From the NCBI GenBank assembly GCA_903834785.1, contig CAILKP010000057.1, positions 1-33,756 on the forward strand: a stretch of 33,756 bases of DNA. The letters run 5' to 3'. This DNA comes from an uncultured bacterium (GTDB lineage Bacteria; Planctomycetota; Phycisphaerae; Phycisphaerales; UBA1924). Below are positions 16,573 through 24,803 of this stretch, one piece after another. Position 1 is the stretch's first letter. Each line of letters begins with the position of its first letter. Position numbers and translations under genes: made by a program. The notes under the pieces are model-generated. The model had not been told where the DNA came from, searched no databases, and was given only the letters and a program-made list of their open reading frames with translations.

Positions 16573-16604
16573 TTCCGTTTATTCCGTTTACTCCAGTTAT
16601 TCCG
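16573..16604. repeat. Tandem 9-bp direct repeats upstream of the outer-membrane gene
   Basis: TTCCGTTTA occurs at 16573-16581 and 16582-16590, then the variant CTCCAGTTA at 16591-16599, then TTCCG at 16600-16604, giving about 3.5 units in phase. The array sits between the ABC permease stop and the outer-membrane barrel start, 115-146 bases upstream of the latter. It could be a multi-site regulator-binding element. A chance microsatellite is possible, but the A/T-rich units stand out from the GC-rich surroundings. Confidence 0.5.
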
Positions 16605-16697
16605 GGGCGAACGCCTGCTCCATCCTCCAGAATCCCCCATGTGGCACCAACCCGCGTCCGGCAGAAACGAGCTTCGTGTCCCAGCTGGCCCGCCCGC

Positions 16698-19301
16698 TTA
16701 CCCCTTCATGGCACCGAGTAGCTCCCGGGGCTGCCGCTTGAGCAGCGACAGCGCCGACGGCATCGCCGCCCCCAGCGTGATCAGCAGCACCGCGCCGCAG
16801 CCCACAGCCATCGCTTCCAGCGGCGGGCGGAGGGCGAGGACCAAGCCAATGACCACCTCATACATCCGTTGCCCACCCCATGCCGCCTGCATGCCCATGC
16901 CGCAGCCAAGCAGGCAGGCGCCAAGTCCGATAATCAGCGCCTCCCCCAGAATCAGCCGGGCCAGCAGTCCCCGGAACGCACCGATCGCTCGCAGGACCCC
17001 GAACTCATACCGACGCGTCTGGACAGCGGCAACGATGAGATTGGCCACAGCAAAGCACGCCACCACCATGGCCCCGACCGCGACGACCGACGCGACCAGA
17101 AGGGCTCCGGAAATGAACTCCGTGATCCGAGTCTTGATCTCAACGGCCGACCCGGCGGAGAGCACGCCGCCGCCGCGGATCTGCTTGATCTCGTTCATCA
17201 CCGCGTTGCCGTCAACACCGGGCTTCAGGGCGATCTGGATGAGGTTGATCGCCTCGTTTCCGAACCGGGCGATCAGGTCGTCCCGGGAGCCGAAGACCGA
17301 GGATAGGGCCTGATCCACGTACCCCTCGCCGACGTCGTAGAACTTGCTGACGATGTCCAGTCCCGGGCTGGTCACCACGCCGACGATTTCAAAGGTGTGG
17401 CTCTTGCCCTCATGCCGCAGGGTGATGTTGTTGCCGACGCCGAGACCGCGAGCCACCTGGAACTCGCGGGCCACGATGACGGCTGAGCCCTTCTTTAACT
17501 TCTCGATCGCCTCCGCCTGGGCCGCTTCATCGGCGGGCTCAACCCAGGAAACCTTGGTCATGCCAAAGAAGGTTGTCGGCTCAAAGGCGACAAAGCTCGT
17601 CTTGTACGTCGAGAGTCCCTTGACCCCAAACGCGTCGGTCTCGACTGCCTGCAGCGTGATTGCACAGGTGCTGGCTACGCCGGGCACTTCGGCGACCCGC
17701 CGGCGGGTGTTCTCGTTCATGTTCAGGCCCTGCACGAAGCCATCGGGAATCTGCAGGGCGAGCAGCCAGTCTTTGAGAATCGATCCGCCGTTGGTCCAGA
17801 TGCTGACCATCATGGCCAGACCCAGCATCATCGCCCCGGCGGTAAAGCCATGGCGGAAGGGCGTCAGCGAAATCGACCGTTGCAGCAGCCCGCTCGGGAG
17901 GCCCAGCAGGCGGCCAAGCAGCGGTGAAACCACGGCGTTGATAATGGCGAGTGTCGGCACGGCCAGCAGGAACCACCCCGCCAGCAGGCAAGGCACCCCC
18001 AGGAAAATGTACAGCCAGAACAACAAGTCACCGTTCTTGACCAAGCCGATGATCGACCCGGCGGTACCAAGGCACACAACGGCCGCACCAAGAACAGCCA
18101 GCACCTGCCACGGCCGGGCCTTGCGGGAGCGGACGCTGAGCCCCTCCAGCGGGCTCACACGGGTGGCCATCACCGCGGGGAACAATGCCCCGAGCAGGCC
18201 GGAAAGCACCGAGCCCACGATGGCCAGAATCACACCGAGCCATGAGAAGGCAAAGCCGCCGGGCAGTTGTTCAGGGAATAGGTTGATGAGAATGAACGAG
18301 GCGATCAGCCCCAGCGGGGTGCCGATGAGTCCGCCGGTGCCGCCGATGATGCCGCCGACGTAGAGCTGAGAGGCCGCGAGCTGCCAGCGGAAGCCTCCTA
18401 GGCAACGGATCACCGCCAGCTCGCGAGCACGCTCGGCAACGGCGGTGGTCAGGCCGGTGGTGATGATGAACGCCGAAGCGACGAAGGCCAGAACGCTGGC
18501 GAGGACGAAGCCGATCTGCTGGCTCTGGAGGTTCTTATCCAGGCCGCTGGTGATCTTGGCCGTCGCCTGCAGCGTCAGGCCCTTCTCAAGCTCCGTCTTG
18601 TGCCGGGCGGTGAACGACGACGGGTCGGCCCCTTCGCGCAGGATGACATCAATCTCGCTGATGCGTCCGGGCTTATCAGCCAGGGCCGAGAGCTGCTCAA
18701 CAGTGGTGAAACTCTCCATCCGCTCAAAGATGGCCCCCAGCGGCGGTTGACGCACAATCCCGACGACGGTGAGCGGAAGCGGCCCGATGAACAACTCCGC
18801 CTCGATGCGATCCCCAACGGCCGCCTGCAACTTGCGGGCGGTGACGGTGTCGAGCAGAACCTCACCCATGGCCACGGGGAAACGCCCCAGCGGCTTGCCG
18901 CCGGACTTGCCCGTGTCCGTCTCCAGCACAAGTTCGCGGACGCGGGCTTCGCGCTCGGCGATAACACCGACGCCGATGACGGTCTCGCGAAGCCCCTTGG
19001 CCGGGTTGTGCAGCGGGATTGTCTCCTGGGCGCGGGGTACGGCCAGGGTCACCTCGGGCCAGGCTTCCACCTTGGCCAGCAGGCCGGCATCAAAGGATGC
19101 GCCACCGACATGCTTGAGCTTGACATCAGCCCCGCCCACCGTGGCCTTGATGCGTTCGTCGAGGCCCTTGGTCAGCGAAGCCATCGCGCACGCGACAGCG
19201 CAGATCAGCATGGCGCAGAGCATCACCGAAGCGACCAGCAGGCCGCTGCGGAGTTTCCTACGCAACAAGTTGCTGATAGCGAGTTGCCACGCCGCTCGCA
19301 T
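16698..19301 (-). CDS. ABC transporter permease of the FtsX/MacB-like exporter type
   Basis: The ATG at 19301 has GGAGG 6 bases before it and gives 867 residues. The first segment (AISNLLRRKLRSGLLVASVMLCAMLICAVA) is a typical FtsX-type N-terminal membrane helix, followed by a large extracytoplasmic domain (MacB periplasmic core style), then several helices, a second FtsX-like block and a last group of helices ending near the C-terminus. This duplicated arrangement is found in lipoprotein- or antibiotic-export type permeases. It overlaps the 3' end of the upstream ATPase gene by 44 bases, so the two are translated together and form one exporter. No accessory membrane-fusion protein is adjacent, so the cargo cannot be told. 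It might act in lipoprotein release or envelope stress. Confidence 0.85.
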   Translation of the reverse strand: MRAAWQLAISNLLRRKLRSGLLVASVMLCAMLICAVACAMASLTKGLDERIKATVGGADVKLKHVGGASFDAGLLAKVEAWPEVTLAVPRAQETIPLHNPAKGLRETVIGVGVIAEREARVRELVLETDTGKSGGKPLGRFPVAMGEVLLDTVTARKLQAAVGDRIEAELFIGPLPLTVVGIVRQPPLGAIFERMESFTTVEQLSALADKPGRISEIDVILREGADPSSFTARHKTELEKGLTLQATAKITSGLDKNLQSQQIGFVLASVLAFVASAFIITTGLTTAVAERARELAVIRCLGGFRWQLAASQLYVGGIIGGTGGLIGTPLGLIASFILINLFPEQLPGGFAFSWLGVILAIVGSVLSGLLGALFPAVMATRVSPLEGLSVRSRKARPWQVLAVLGAAVVCLGTAGSIIGLVKNGDLLFWLYIFLGVPCLLAGWFLLAVPTLAIINAVVSPLLGRLLGLPSGLLQRSISLTPFRHGFTAGAMMLGLAMMVSIWTNGGSILKDWLLALQIPDGFVQGLNMNENTRRRVAEVPGVASTCAITLQAVETDAFGVKGLSTYKTSFVAFEPTTFFGMTKVSWVEPADEAAQAEAIEKLKKGSAVIVAREFQVARGLGVGNNITLRHEGKSHTFEIVGVVTSPGLDIVSKFYDVGEGYVDQALSSVFGSRDDLIARFGNEAINLIQIALKPGVDGNAVMNEIKQIRGGGVLSAGSAVEIKTRITEFISGALLVASVVAVGAMVVACFAVANLIVAAVQTRRYEFGVLRAIGAFRGLLARLILGEALIIGLGACLLGCGMGMQAAWGGQRMYEVVIGLVLALRPPLEAMAVGCGAVLLITLGAAMPSALSLLKRQPRELLGAMKG

Positions 19302-19986
19302 CGAGGCCCTCCGTTTCAAAGCTGCCGCCGATGGTGCCATCCTTGAGGATGAAAACGCGAGAACAGTGCGCCGCCGCTGCCGGCTCGTGCGTCACCATAA
19401 CGATGGTCACCTGCTGCTCGGCAGCGACATCCCTGAGCAGGGCCCACAGCTTGCGGCTGCTGGCCGAGTCGAGATTGCCGGTCGGCTCATCGGCGAGGAT
19501 GACACCTGGCCGGAACAGCAGGGCCCGGGCGATCGCCACACGCTGCTGCTCGCCACCGGAAAGTGAATCCGGGCGGTGCGTCAGCCGGTGGCCGACGCCG
19601 AGGATGTCCAGCAGTTCGGTGGAACGCTTCCGCAACTTGGCTGGGTCTTCACCGGCCAGAACACCGGGCAGTTCCACGTTCTCGCTGGCGGTGAGCGTGG
19701 GGATCAGATTGAACTGCTGGAAGATGATGCCGACCTTGGTGCGGCGGAACAGCGTCAGGTCCCGCTCACTGAGGGAAAGAAGGCGGGTGCCGGCAACCGT
19801 CAGTTCTCCGCTGTCGGGCTGGTCGAGCCCCGCCAGAAGGTGCAGCAGCGTGCTCTTGCCTGAGCCCGAAGCACCCATGATGCCGTAAAACCCCGGCAGG
19901 TCGATCCGCAGGTCGACGCCGCGCAGGGCCTCAACGCTCTCTCCGCCCTGGCGGTACGACTTGCGGACTTGCGAGCAGGTGATCAT
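19258..19986 (-). CDS. ABC transporter ATPase, partner of the adjacent permease
   Basis: This is a 242-residue nucleotide-binding subunit of the MacB/LolD class. It has Walker A GASGSGKST at residues 38-46, the Q-loop in IIFQQFNLIPTLTASENV, signature LSGGEQQRVAIARAL, Walker B ILADEPTGNLDS and the switch His in VTHEPAAA. It hydrolyses ATP in the cytoplasm to drive the FtsX-like permease encoded immediately downstream, whose start lies inside the end of this gene. All catalytic motifs are intact and length fits. The cargo is unknown. Confidence 0.92.
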   Translation of the reverse strand: MITCSQVRKSYRQGGESVEALRGVDLRIDLPGFYGIMGASGSGKSTLLHLLAGLDQPDSGELTVAGTRLLSLSERDLTLFRRTKVGIIFQQFNLIPTLTASENVELPGVLAGEDPAKLRKRSTELLDILGVGHRLTHRPDSLSGGEQQRVAIARALLFRPGVILADEPTGNLDSASSRKLWALLRDVAAEQQVTIVMVTHEPAAAAHCSRVFILKDGTIGGSFETEGLDASGVATRYQQLVA

Positions 19987-20005
19987 GAAGCGACATTCAC
20001 GAGCG

Positions 20006-20100
20006 TTGACAGACGAAGTCCGCCCGACCTATCAAACAACTGACTGCACGGCACGGTGTGCCGCGAGGGACGGACGCACGCAACTTCGGATTCGATTCCG
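20006..20100 (+). promoter_or_regulatory. Weak candidate promoter with hairpins in an intergenic gap
   Basis: A perfect TTGACA lies at 20006-20011 and TATCAA at 20030-20035, 18 bases apart, pointing rightward. Downstream are a 6-bp hairpin (CGGCAC-GGT-GTGCCG, 20049-20063) and a 4-bp hairpin (20087-20100). No plus-strand gene starts before 20760, so this would drive a small or antisense RNA towards the gcvH 3' end. A chance match is quite possible. Confidence 0.2.
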
Positions 20101-20182
20101 CAGCGTTGCAGACAGACCGTTCGGTCCATCCCCGCTGCCAGATGCAGTCAGGGCAGCCCGCCCGGAACCGGTAAAGGACGGA

Positions 20183-20566
20183 TCAGTGCCCGGATGGGAA
20201 CTGCTTGTCATAGTCGGCGGCCGACAGCAGCTTTTCCATCCCGGAGGTGTCCGTGACTTTGAGTTTCACCAGCCAGTTGCTGTACGGATCGGCGTTGAGC
20301 TTGGAGGGGTCGGAGACGACCGCCTGATTGACCTCGACGATGGTTCCGGCCACGGCCGAGTAGACATCGCTCGTGGTCTTCACACTCTCGACCTCGCCGA
20401 GTGACTTTCCGGCGGCGATGACCGTGCCGACCGGCTTGACCGTGGCATACGTCACATCGGTGAGCGCATCGACCGCGTACCGGGTCAGGCCCAGGGTCAG
20501 CACATCCCCTGAGAGGCGGTGCCACTCGTGAGAGGTCGAGTACTTGCAGTCGGTCGGTGTGGCCAT
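20183..20566 (-). CDS. gcvH: Glycine cleavage system H protein
   Basis: From the ATG at 20566 (AAGGA 6 bases upstream) the product has 127 residues, normal for GcvH; the longer frame to 20902 is only an Arg-rich leader. GcvH is the lipoylated shuttle that carries the aminomethyl group of glycine between the P, T and L proteins. The lipoyl-lysine is K63 in GEVESVKTTSDVYSAVAGTIVEVN, preceded by the typical SHEWHRLSGDVLTLGLTRYAVDALTDVTY. The C-terminal NWLVKLKVTD is also in place. The other glycine cleavage genes are not nearby. Read divergently from a TIM-barrel gene that starts at 20760. Confidence 0.95.
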   Translation of the reverse strand: MATPTDCKYSTSHEWHRLSGDVLTLGLTRYAVDALTDVTYATVKPVGTVIAAGKSLGEVESVKTTSDVYSAVAGTIVEVNQAVVSDPSKLNADPYSNWLVKLKVTDTSGMEKLLSAADYDKQFPSGH

Positions 20567-20713
20567 CGGAGATCCTTCAAACTCGGTTCGGTGTTCTAAT
20601 GCTACATTGCAGTCTGGTGCCCCGGCCGGTCGATACCGCCGCCGGTGTTGGCCTATGTTAGACGGCTCTCGCGAGAAAGTCGGGCGTTCCGGCGACCTCT
20701 GTCTGGGCCTCGT

Positions 20714-20735
20714 CCGCGGCTGACTTTGGCCGCGG
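20714..20735. repeat. 7-bp inverted repeat before the TIM-barrel gene
   Basis: CCGCGGC at 20714-20720 pairs with GCCGCGG at 20729-20735 around an 8-base loop. It lies between the divergent gcvH and TIM-barrel starts, 25 bases before the latter, and could be an operator dyad or a leader hairpin. Confidence 0.3.
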
Positions 20736-20759
20736 TGCCGGTGGAGTTCAAGACGAACT

Positions 20760-21815
20760 ATGCTGCTCACTTTGTGGGTTAAGGCGCTCAAGTCCCGCAT
20801 CGCCCCGCCCGGGAGCCGCGGTCTGGCCATTACCGATGTGCCGCGGCTGGCACGCGACGAACTGGGCCTTTCGGGCCTGGTAATGACCACCGACCTGCTC
20901 AAGGGCTATGACCGGACGATGCTGGGGCGGGTGCACGAGGCGGCCGATAAGGCCCACTGCCCGGTGCTGGTGCTTGCCGAGATCGACCCGCTGCCGCTGG
21001 CCAGCGATGACCCGGAGATCGTCACCGTCGCTCAGGAGCGTTGCTTCCGGATTGCCCAGGCCGCCAACTGGCTGCAATGTGCGGCGTTTTCCATCTCTGT
21101 TTCATGCAAGAACGATGAGGACATCGCCGAGGCCGCACTGAACCTCAAGCCGGTGTCCAGGCGGGCGGAGAAACTCGAACTCAACTTGTGCATCGCCCCA
21201 GGTCTGGATGCCACGAGCTCGCCGGAAAAGATCACCGATCTGCTCAAGAAAATCGGCGGGTTCCGCGTGGGAACCCTCCCCGATATCGGGGCTGCTCTGG
21301 CAAGCGATGACCCGCAGGTGTATCTGCGCCGGCTGGCCCCTTACGCCTCGGCAATTGTGGTTCCGGCAGACACGCTGACCGGCGAAAGCCGGCCGATCCG
21401 CAAGGCCACCCCCAAGGCCGAGGCGGCACCATCAACCGAACCGCCCAAGCACAAAAAGGCGCCAAAGCGGAAAACCAGTGACCCGACTGCCCCGCTTGGT
21501 GCCAACGCCCTTGGCCCGGCCGGTGGCGAACCCGCCGTCGCGGGTGCACCGCCTAGCAAGAAGAAGGCCGCCAGCGAACCGGTCGGCTCCCTGACGGACC
21601 TGTTTAAGGTGCTCTCGGCGGTCGGGTACGACCAGTCGATCGCGCTGGATTACCGCGGCAAGTCCGACCCGATTGAGGCCATCGCCGCTGCCCGGGATGA
21701 ACTCAAGCGGCAGCTTGGGCTGGACCAGCCCGAGGAAGCCGACGATCCGCTCATGTCGCTGCTCGGCGGCGACGGGGACCCGGTGGATGCCGAGCCGGAA
21801 CCCGAAGAGGATTGA
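20760..21815 (+). CDS. Xylose-isomerase-like TIM-barrel protein with a low-complexity insert
   Basis: This encodes 351 residues. Residues 1-200 look like a sugar phosphate isomerase/epimerase-type (AP endonuclease 2-like) TIM barrel: LARDELGLSGLVMTTDLL, HCPVLVLAEID, RIAQAANWLQCAAFSISV, LELNLCIAPG and KIGGFRVGTLPDIGAAL follow in strand-helix order. A Pro/Ala/Lys-rich stretch (about 205-275, with PPKHKKAPKRK) then breaks the fold. A short barrel-like piece (SLTDLFKVLSAVGYDQSIALDYRG) and an acidic tail end the protein. The usual Glu/Asp/His metal ligands are not obvious, so activity is uncertain. The ATG has only a distant GGAG. The homology is judged by pattern and is moderate. Cytidylate kinase follows. 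Confidence 0.6.
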   Translation: MLLTLWVKALKSRIAPPGSRGLAITDVPRLARDELGLSGLVMTTDLLKGYDRTMLGRVHEAADKAHCPVLVLAEIDPLPLASDDPEIVTVAQERCFRIAQAANWLQCAAFSISVSCKNDEDIAEAALNLKPVSRRAEKLELNLCIAPGLDATSSPEKITDLLKKIGGFRVGTLPDIGAALASDDPQVYLRRLAPYASAIVVPADTLTGESRPIRKATPKAEAAPSTEPPKHKKAPKRKTSDPTAPLGANALGPAGGEPAVAGAPPSKKKAASEPVGSLTDLFKVLSAVGYDQSIALDYRGKSDPIEAIAAARDELKRQLGLDQPEEADDPLMSLLGGDGDPVDAEPEPEED

Positions 21816-21882
21816 CGCCAAGGCGGACTGCCCCCAGATAGCCAACCAACAACCGGAGTGACGGAGCCAGGCTTGCCCTGAT

Positions 21883-21917
21883 CCACCCGGTGGTTACCAT
21901 GCCACCGGGTGGTTACC
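21883..21917. repeat. 11-bp hairpin built from a 16-bp direct repeat, upstream of cmk
   Basis: CCACCCGGTGGTTACC (21883-21898) and CCACCGGGTGGTTACC (21902-21917) repeat with one difference and a 19-base period. Their first 11 bases are exact reverse complements, so 21883-21893 can pair with 21902-21912 around the loop TTACCATG. The element lies 35 bases before the cmk start. No T-run follows, so it is more likely a leader hairpin or a paired regulator site than a strong terminator. Confidence 0.6.
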
Positions 21918-21951
21918 CTCTCGCCAAGGGACCGCCGCAAGGAGTCACCCC

Positions 21952-22755
21952 GTGAGCAAAACTGCCGCATTGGCCAGCCGAAACCAGGAGCCACTTGCCT
22001 TGAGCGTGGAGGACGTCATCAAAGCCGGCGGTACACCCAGCGACGAACGCCCGACGGGCGTGATTGTGACCATTGACGGCACCGCCGGCACAGGCAAGTC
22101 CACGGTGGCCAAGCTGCTTGCCAACCGGCTGAACTTTGACTTCCTTGATACCGGGGCAATGTACCGCGCGTGCGCATTGCTCTCGATCGCCCATGGCATT
22201 CAGATCAACCAATCAGGACCGCCTCCGCACCCGCTGCTGGCGGTGGTCCAGCGGGCGGCGCTGCACTTTGACTGGTCGCTGCCAACACCGGAGATCTGCG
22301 TCTTCGGCAATCCGGTGGAGGGGCTGATCCGCACGAAGCCGGTGACGGCACGGGTGCGTGAAGTTGCCCTGATCCCTGAGCTGCGTGACCATCTGGTCCG
22401 GCTGCAGCAGCTCATCGGCAAGCAGCGGCCCTGGCTGGTCACCGAGGGACGAGACCAGGGCACGGCCGTGTTCCCCGATGCACCGGTGAAGTTCTTCCTG
22501 GATGCGGATCTGACACTGCGGGCCGAACGCCGCAAGCGGCAGGTCAAGGATCTCGCAGACACACCGATTGCTGAGATCAAGAACGAGCTTGACCTGCGAG
22601 ATCGCAGCGACCGCAGTGAGCTCGGCGGCTTGCGCGAGCCCCACGATGCGGTGCGGCTGGCCAACAACAGCGACGATCCGCTGGTGATCGTTGAGCAGAT
22701 GGCCACGCTGGTCCGTGAGCGGATGGCGGCTCGGAACCTGCCGGGTCGGCCCTGA
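21952..22755 (+). CDS. cmk: Cytidylate kinase
   Basis: Cmk phosphorylates CMP and dCMP with ATP in the cytoplasm. Starting from GTG at 21952 (AAGGAG 7 bases before), the 267-residue protein has the P-loop IDGTAGTGKSTVAK at 41-54, the CMP-site LDTGAMYRACAL, the central VTEGRDQGTAVFPDAPVKFFLDA and the lid Arg run RAERRKRQVKD, all in family order. Family members usually carry GRDIGT; here the Ile is Gln. An N-terminal extension of about 35 residues precedes the usual start. The region after LRDRSDRSELGG matches the end of Cmk only loosely. Assignment is secure; a hairpin upstream may control it. Confidence 0.9.
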   Translation: MSKTAALASRNQEPLALSVEDVIKAGGTPSDERPTGVIVTIDGTAGTGKSTVAKLLANRLNFDFLDTGAMYRACALLSIAHGIQINQSGPPPHPLLAVVQRAALHFDWSLPTPEICVFGNPVEGLIRTKPVTARVREVALIPELRDHLVRLQQLIGKQRPWLVTEGRDQGTAVFPDAPVKFFLDADLTLRAERRKRQVKDLADTPIAEIKNELDLRDRSDRSELGGLREPHDAVRLANNSDDPLVIVEQMATLVRERMAARNLPGRP

Positions 22756-22827
22756 ATGTTGAACTCCTCTTCCTGCCGCACGGTTGCCGGGAACTGACGG
22801 CTGATCGTCCTTTTCACCTGACGAGCC

Positions 22828-24024
22828 ATGCTTTCAAAACTCCAATCTCTTCTGGCCGCCCATCATCTCACCGGGTATCTCGTCACTGATTTTCGCGGAT
22901 CCTCGCTGACACTGCCTCGGTTGTTGCCGCCGGCCGCCGGTGAGAAGCGCTGGACCACTCGCCGCGTGGGCCTGGCGATTCCTGCATCAGGCAAGCCGAT
23001 GCTGCTGGTCAGCGCGATCGATGAGGGACAGTTCCCCCCGTCGAAGTATCCGAATCTGGACATCCGCGTGTACGTGAGTTGGAACCAGTGGCAGACACTG
23101 CTGCGCGAAGTTGTGGCCCGGTGCCCGCGGCTGGCGATGGACTACTCGCCGGGCTGTGCGCTGCCGGTGATCTCAAACGCCGATGCGGGGACCGTGGAGT
23201 TCATGCGTGCCGCAGGGGCGGAAGTGGTCAGTTCCGCCGACTTGATGCAAGAGGCACTCGCGGTGTGGTCGGCCGAGGCGATCAGTGGCCATGTGCGGGC
23301 CAGTGAACTGGTCAACGCGACGAAGGATCAGGCGATGGCCCTGATGCGCGATGCACTGGCTGCCGGCCGGGAACTGTGCGAGCATGAGGTTGCCGAGTTC
23401 ATCCTTCGGCGGTTTGCCGAGCAGGGGCTTGAGAGCAGGGATTGCCCGGTGGTGGCGTGCAATGAGCACGCGGCGGACCCCCACTTTGAGCCGACGGCTG
23501 CCCGGCGGACGGTGATCCGCAAGGGTGATCTGGTGCTGATAGACCTGTGGGCGAGGCTGCCCGGTGAGGAGCACATCTTCAGCGATATCACCTGGATGGC
23601 GATCGCCGGTGTGCCGACGGACCGGCAGCTTTTCGTCTACAACGCCGTGCGTGACGCCCGGGATGCATCGCTGAAGGCCGCCCAGGACGGCTGGGCCGCC
23701 GGGCGGACGGTGCGAGGCTTTGAACTCGATGATGCGGCGCGGCATCTCATCGAGGGTCGCGGGCTCTCGGCGGGCATCAAGCACCGCACCGGGCACTCGC
23801 TCTCACCCGGGCAGCTGGTGCACGGTGTGGGCATGAACCTGGACAATCTCGAGACGCACGATACGCGAGTCATGCTGCCGGGCACGGGCTTTACCATTGA
23901 ACCCGGGTGCTATCTCATGAGCGAGCGGATCGGGGTCCGCAGCGAGATCAACATCTTCGTTGATCCGGCCCAGGGGCCTGTCGTCACCAGCGGCGTGCAG
24001 CGCGAGCTGATCCGGCTGGCGTGA
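22828..24024 (+). CDS. M24 family metallopeptidase (Xaa-Pro aminopeptidase-like)
   Basis: This encodes 398 residues. The N-terminal third is a creatinase-type domain (LAAHHLTGYLVTDFRGSS, with SWNQWQTLLREV). The C-terminal pita-bread domain carries the M24 metal ligands in order: Asp in LVLIDLWAR, Asp in IFSDITWMA, His in LVHGVGMNLDN, Glu in FTIEPGCYL and Glu in GVRSEINIF. Such enzymes remove N-terminal residues before proline or have related dipeptidase roles in the cytoplasm. No signal peptide and no strong ribosome site are seen. It follows cmk by 72 bases on the same strand and may be co-transcribed. Exact specificity cannot be told. Confidence 0.88.
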   Translation: MLSKLQSLLAAHHLTGYLVTDFRGSSLTLPRLLPPAAGEKRWTTRRVGLAIPASGKPMLLVSAIDEGQFPPSKYPNLDIRVYVSWNQWQTLLREVVARCPRLAMDYSPGCALPVISNADAGTVEFMRAAGAEVVSSADLMQEALAVWSAEAISGHVRASELVNATKDQAMALMRDALAAGRELCEHEVAEFILRRFAEQGLESRDCPVVACNEHAADPHFEPTAARRTVIRKGDLVLIDLWARLPGEEHIFSDITWMAIAGVPTDRQLFVYNAVRDARDASLKAAQDGWAAGRTVRGFELDDAARHLIEGRGLSAGIKHRTGHSLSPGQLVHGVGMNLDNLETHDTRVMLPGTGFTIEPGCYLMSERIGVRSEINIFVDPAQGPVVTSGVQRELIRLA

Positions 24025-24066
24025 AAGATCTGTTCAACATCTGCCGCGGGGCACTGACACAGCGAG

Positions 24067-24678
24067 ATGGCCGCCATGGCACGAGCGAACGTCCTGTTGA
24101 TCCTGTTGTTTTCCTGCTTCCTGACCGGATGCGGTGCGTCGTCATGGGAGCGGTCGTTCCAACCGCTTGCCGCGGAACGACCGTCACTGGCTCCTCTTCA
24201 GGACGCATCACGCGTCACGGTTCGAGAGGTACCATGGGAGCGGCTGATGGACTTTCGATCGCAGCTGGCAGCGGAGATCCGCGGCAGCGACGTGCCGCCG
24301 GAGGAGTGGCCGGCGGAGCGGCAACAATCGGCGAAGAACCAGCTGCTCCGAACCCTCCAGGTGACACAGAGCCCGGACCGCGTCACCGTGGTCGGATCCA
24401 GCGAGTTTAAGAGCACCGCGAAGCTCAGCAGCAACGATGATGAACTCGCGGCGTTCGCTCGATCAATCGGTGCGAACACGGTCGTGTGTTCCAGTGTTTT
24501 CACCCGGACGCGGCAGACCGTCCAGCAGGAGTCGTACAACGAGTATCGCTGGGGCTCGGTTGATCGGGGACGCGATGGTCGGCGGCGGTACTACAACGAG
24601 ACAAGCACGACTTTTGTACCGGTGGTGGTGGATGCCGACGAGTTTGCGTGGGTCGCGTACTTCCTGTCGATCCGTTAG
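24067..24678 (+). CDS. Lipoprotein of unknown function
   Basis: This encodes 203 residues with a lipoprotein signal, ARANVLLILLFSCFLTGC (lipobox LTGC), so it is anchored to a membrane. ATGs at 24067 and 24076 are equally possible starts. The mature part has VREVPWERLMDFRSQLAAEI and a central SIGANTVVCSSVFTR, followed by a Tyr/Arg-rich segment (SVDRGRDGRRRYYNE) and a final short hydrophobic strand. No known family was recognised. It follows the M24 peptidase by 42 bases and precedes another lipoprotein, so the three may share a transcript. Confidence 0.65.
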   Translation: MAAMARANVLLILLFSCFLTGCGASSWERSFQPLAAERPSLAPLQDASRVTVREVPWERLMDFRSQLAAEIRGSDVPPEEWPAERQQSAKNQLLRTLQVTQSPDRVTVVGSSEFKSTAKLSSNDDELAAFARSIGANTVVCSSVFTRTRQTVQQESYNEYRWGSVDRGRDGRRRYYNETSTTFVPVVVDADEFAWVAYFLSIR

Positions 24679-24803
24679 GCCGGCAGTTCCTCGGGTTTTC
24701 CCCGGGATCGTGCTCGTTCCGTCAGACACTCGACCCCGCCGCAACCGGCGGCAGATGCTGCAGTACATCTTCAATCGCATCCACAACCACAGGAGCCTCT
24801 GGA

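Noticed and set aside
20087..20100. T-loop-like TTCGATT that might mark a tRNA
   Set aside because: The flanking stem has only 4 bp and no anticodon arm or acceptor stem can be built around it.
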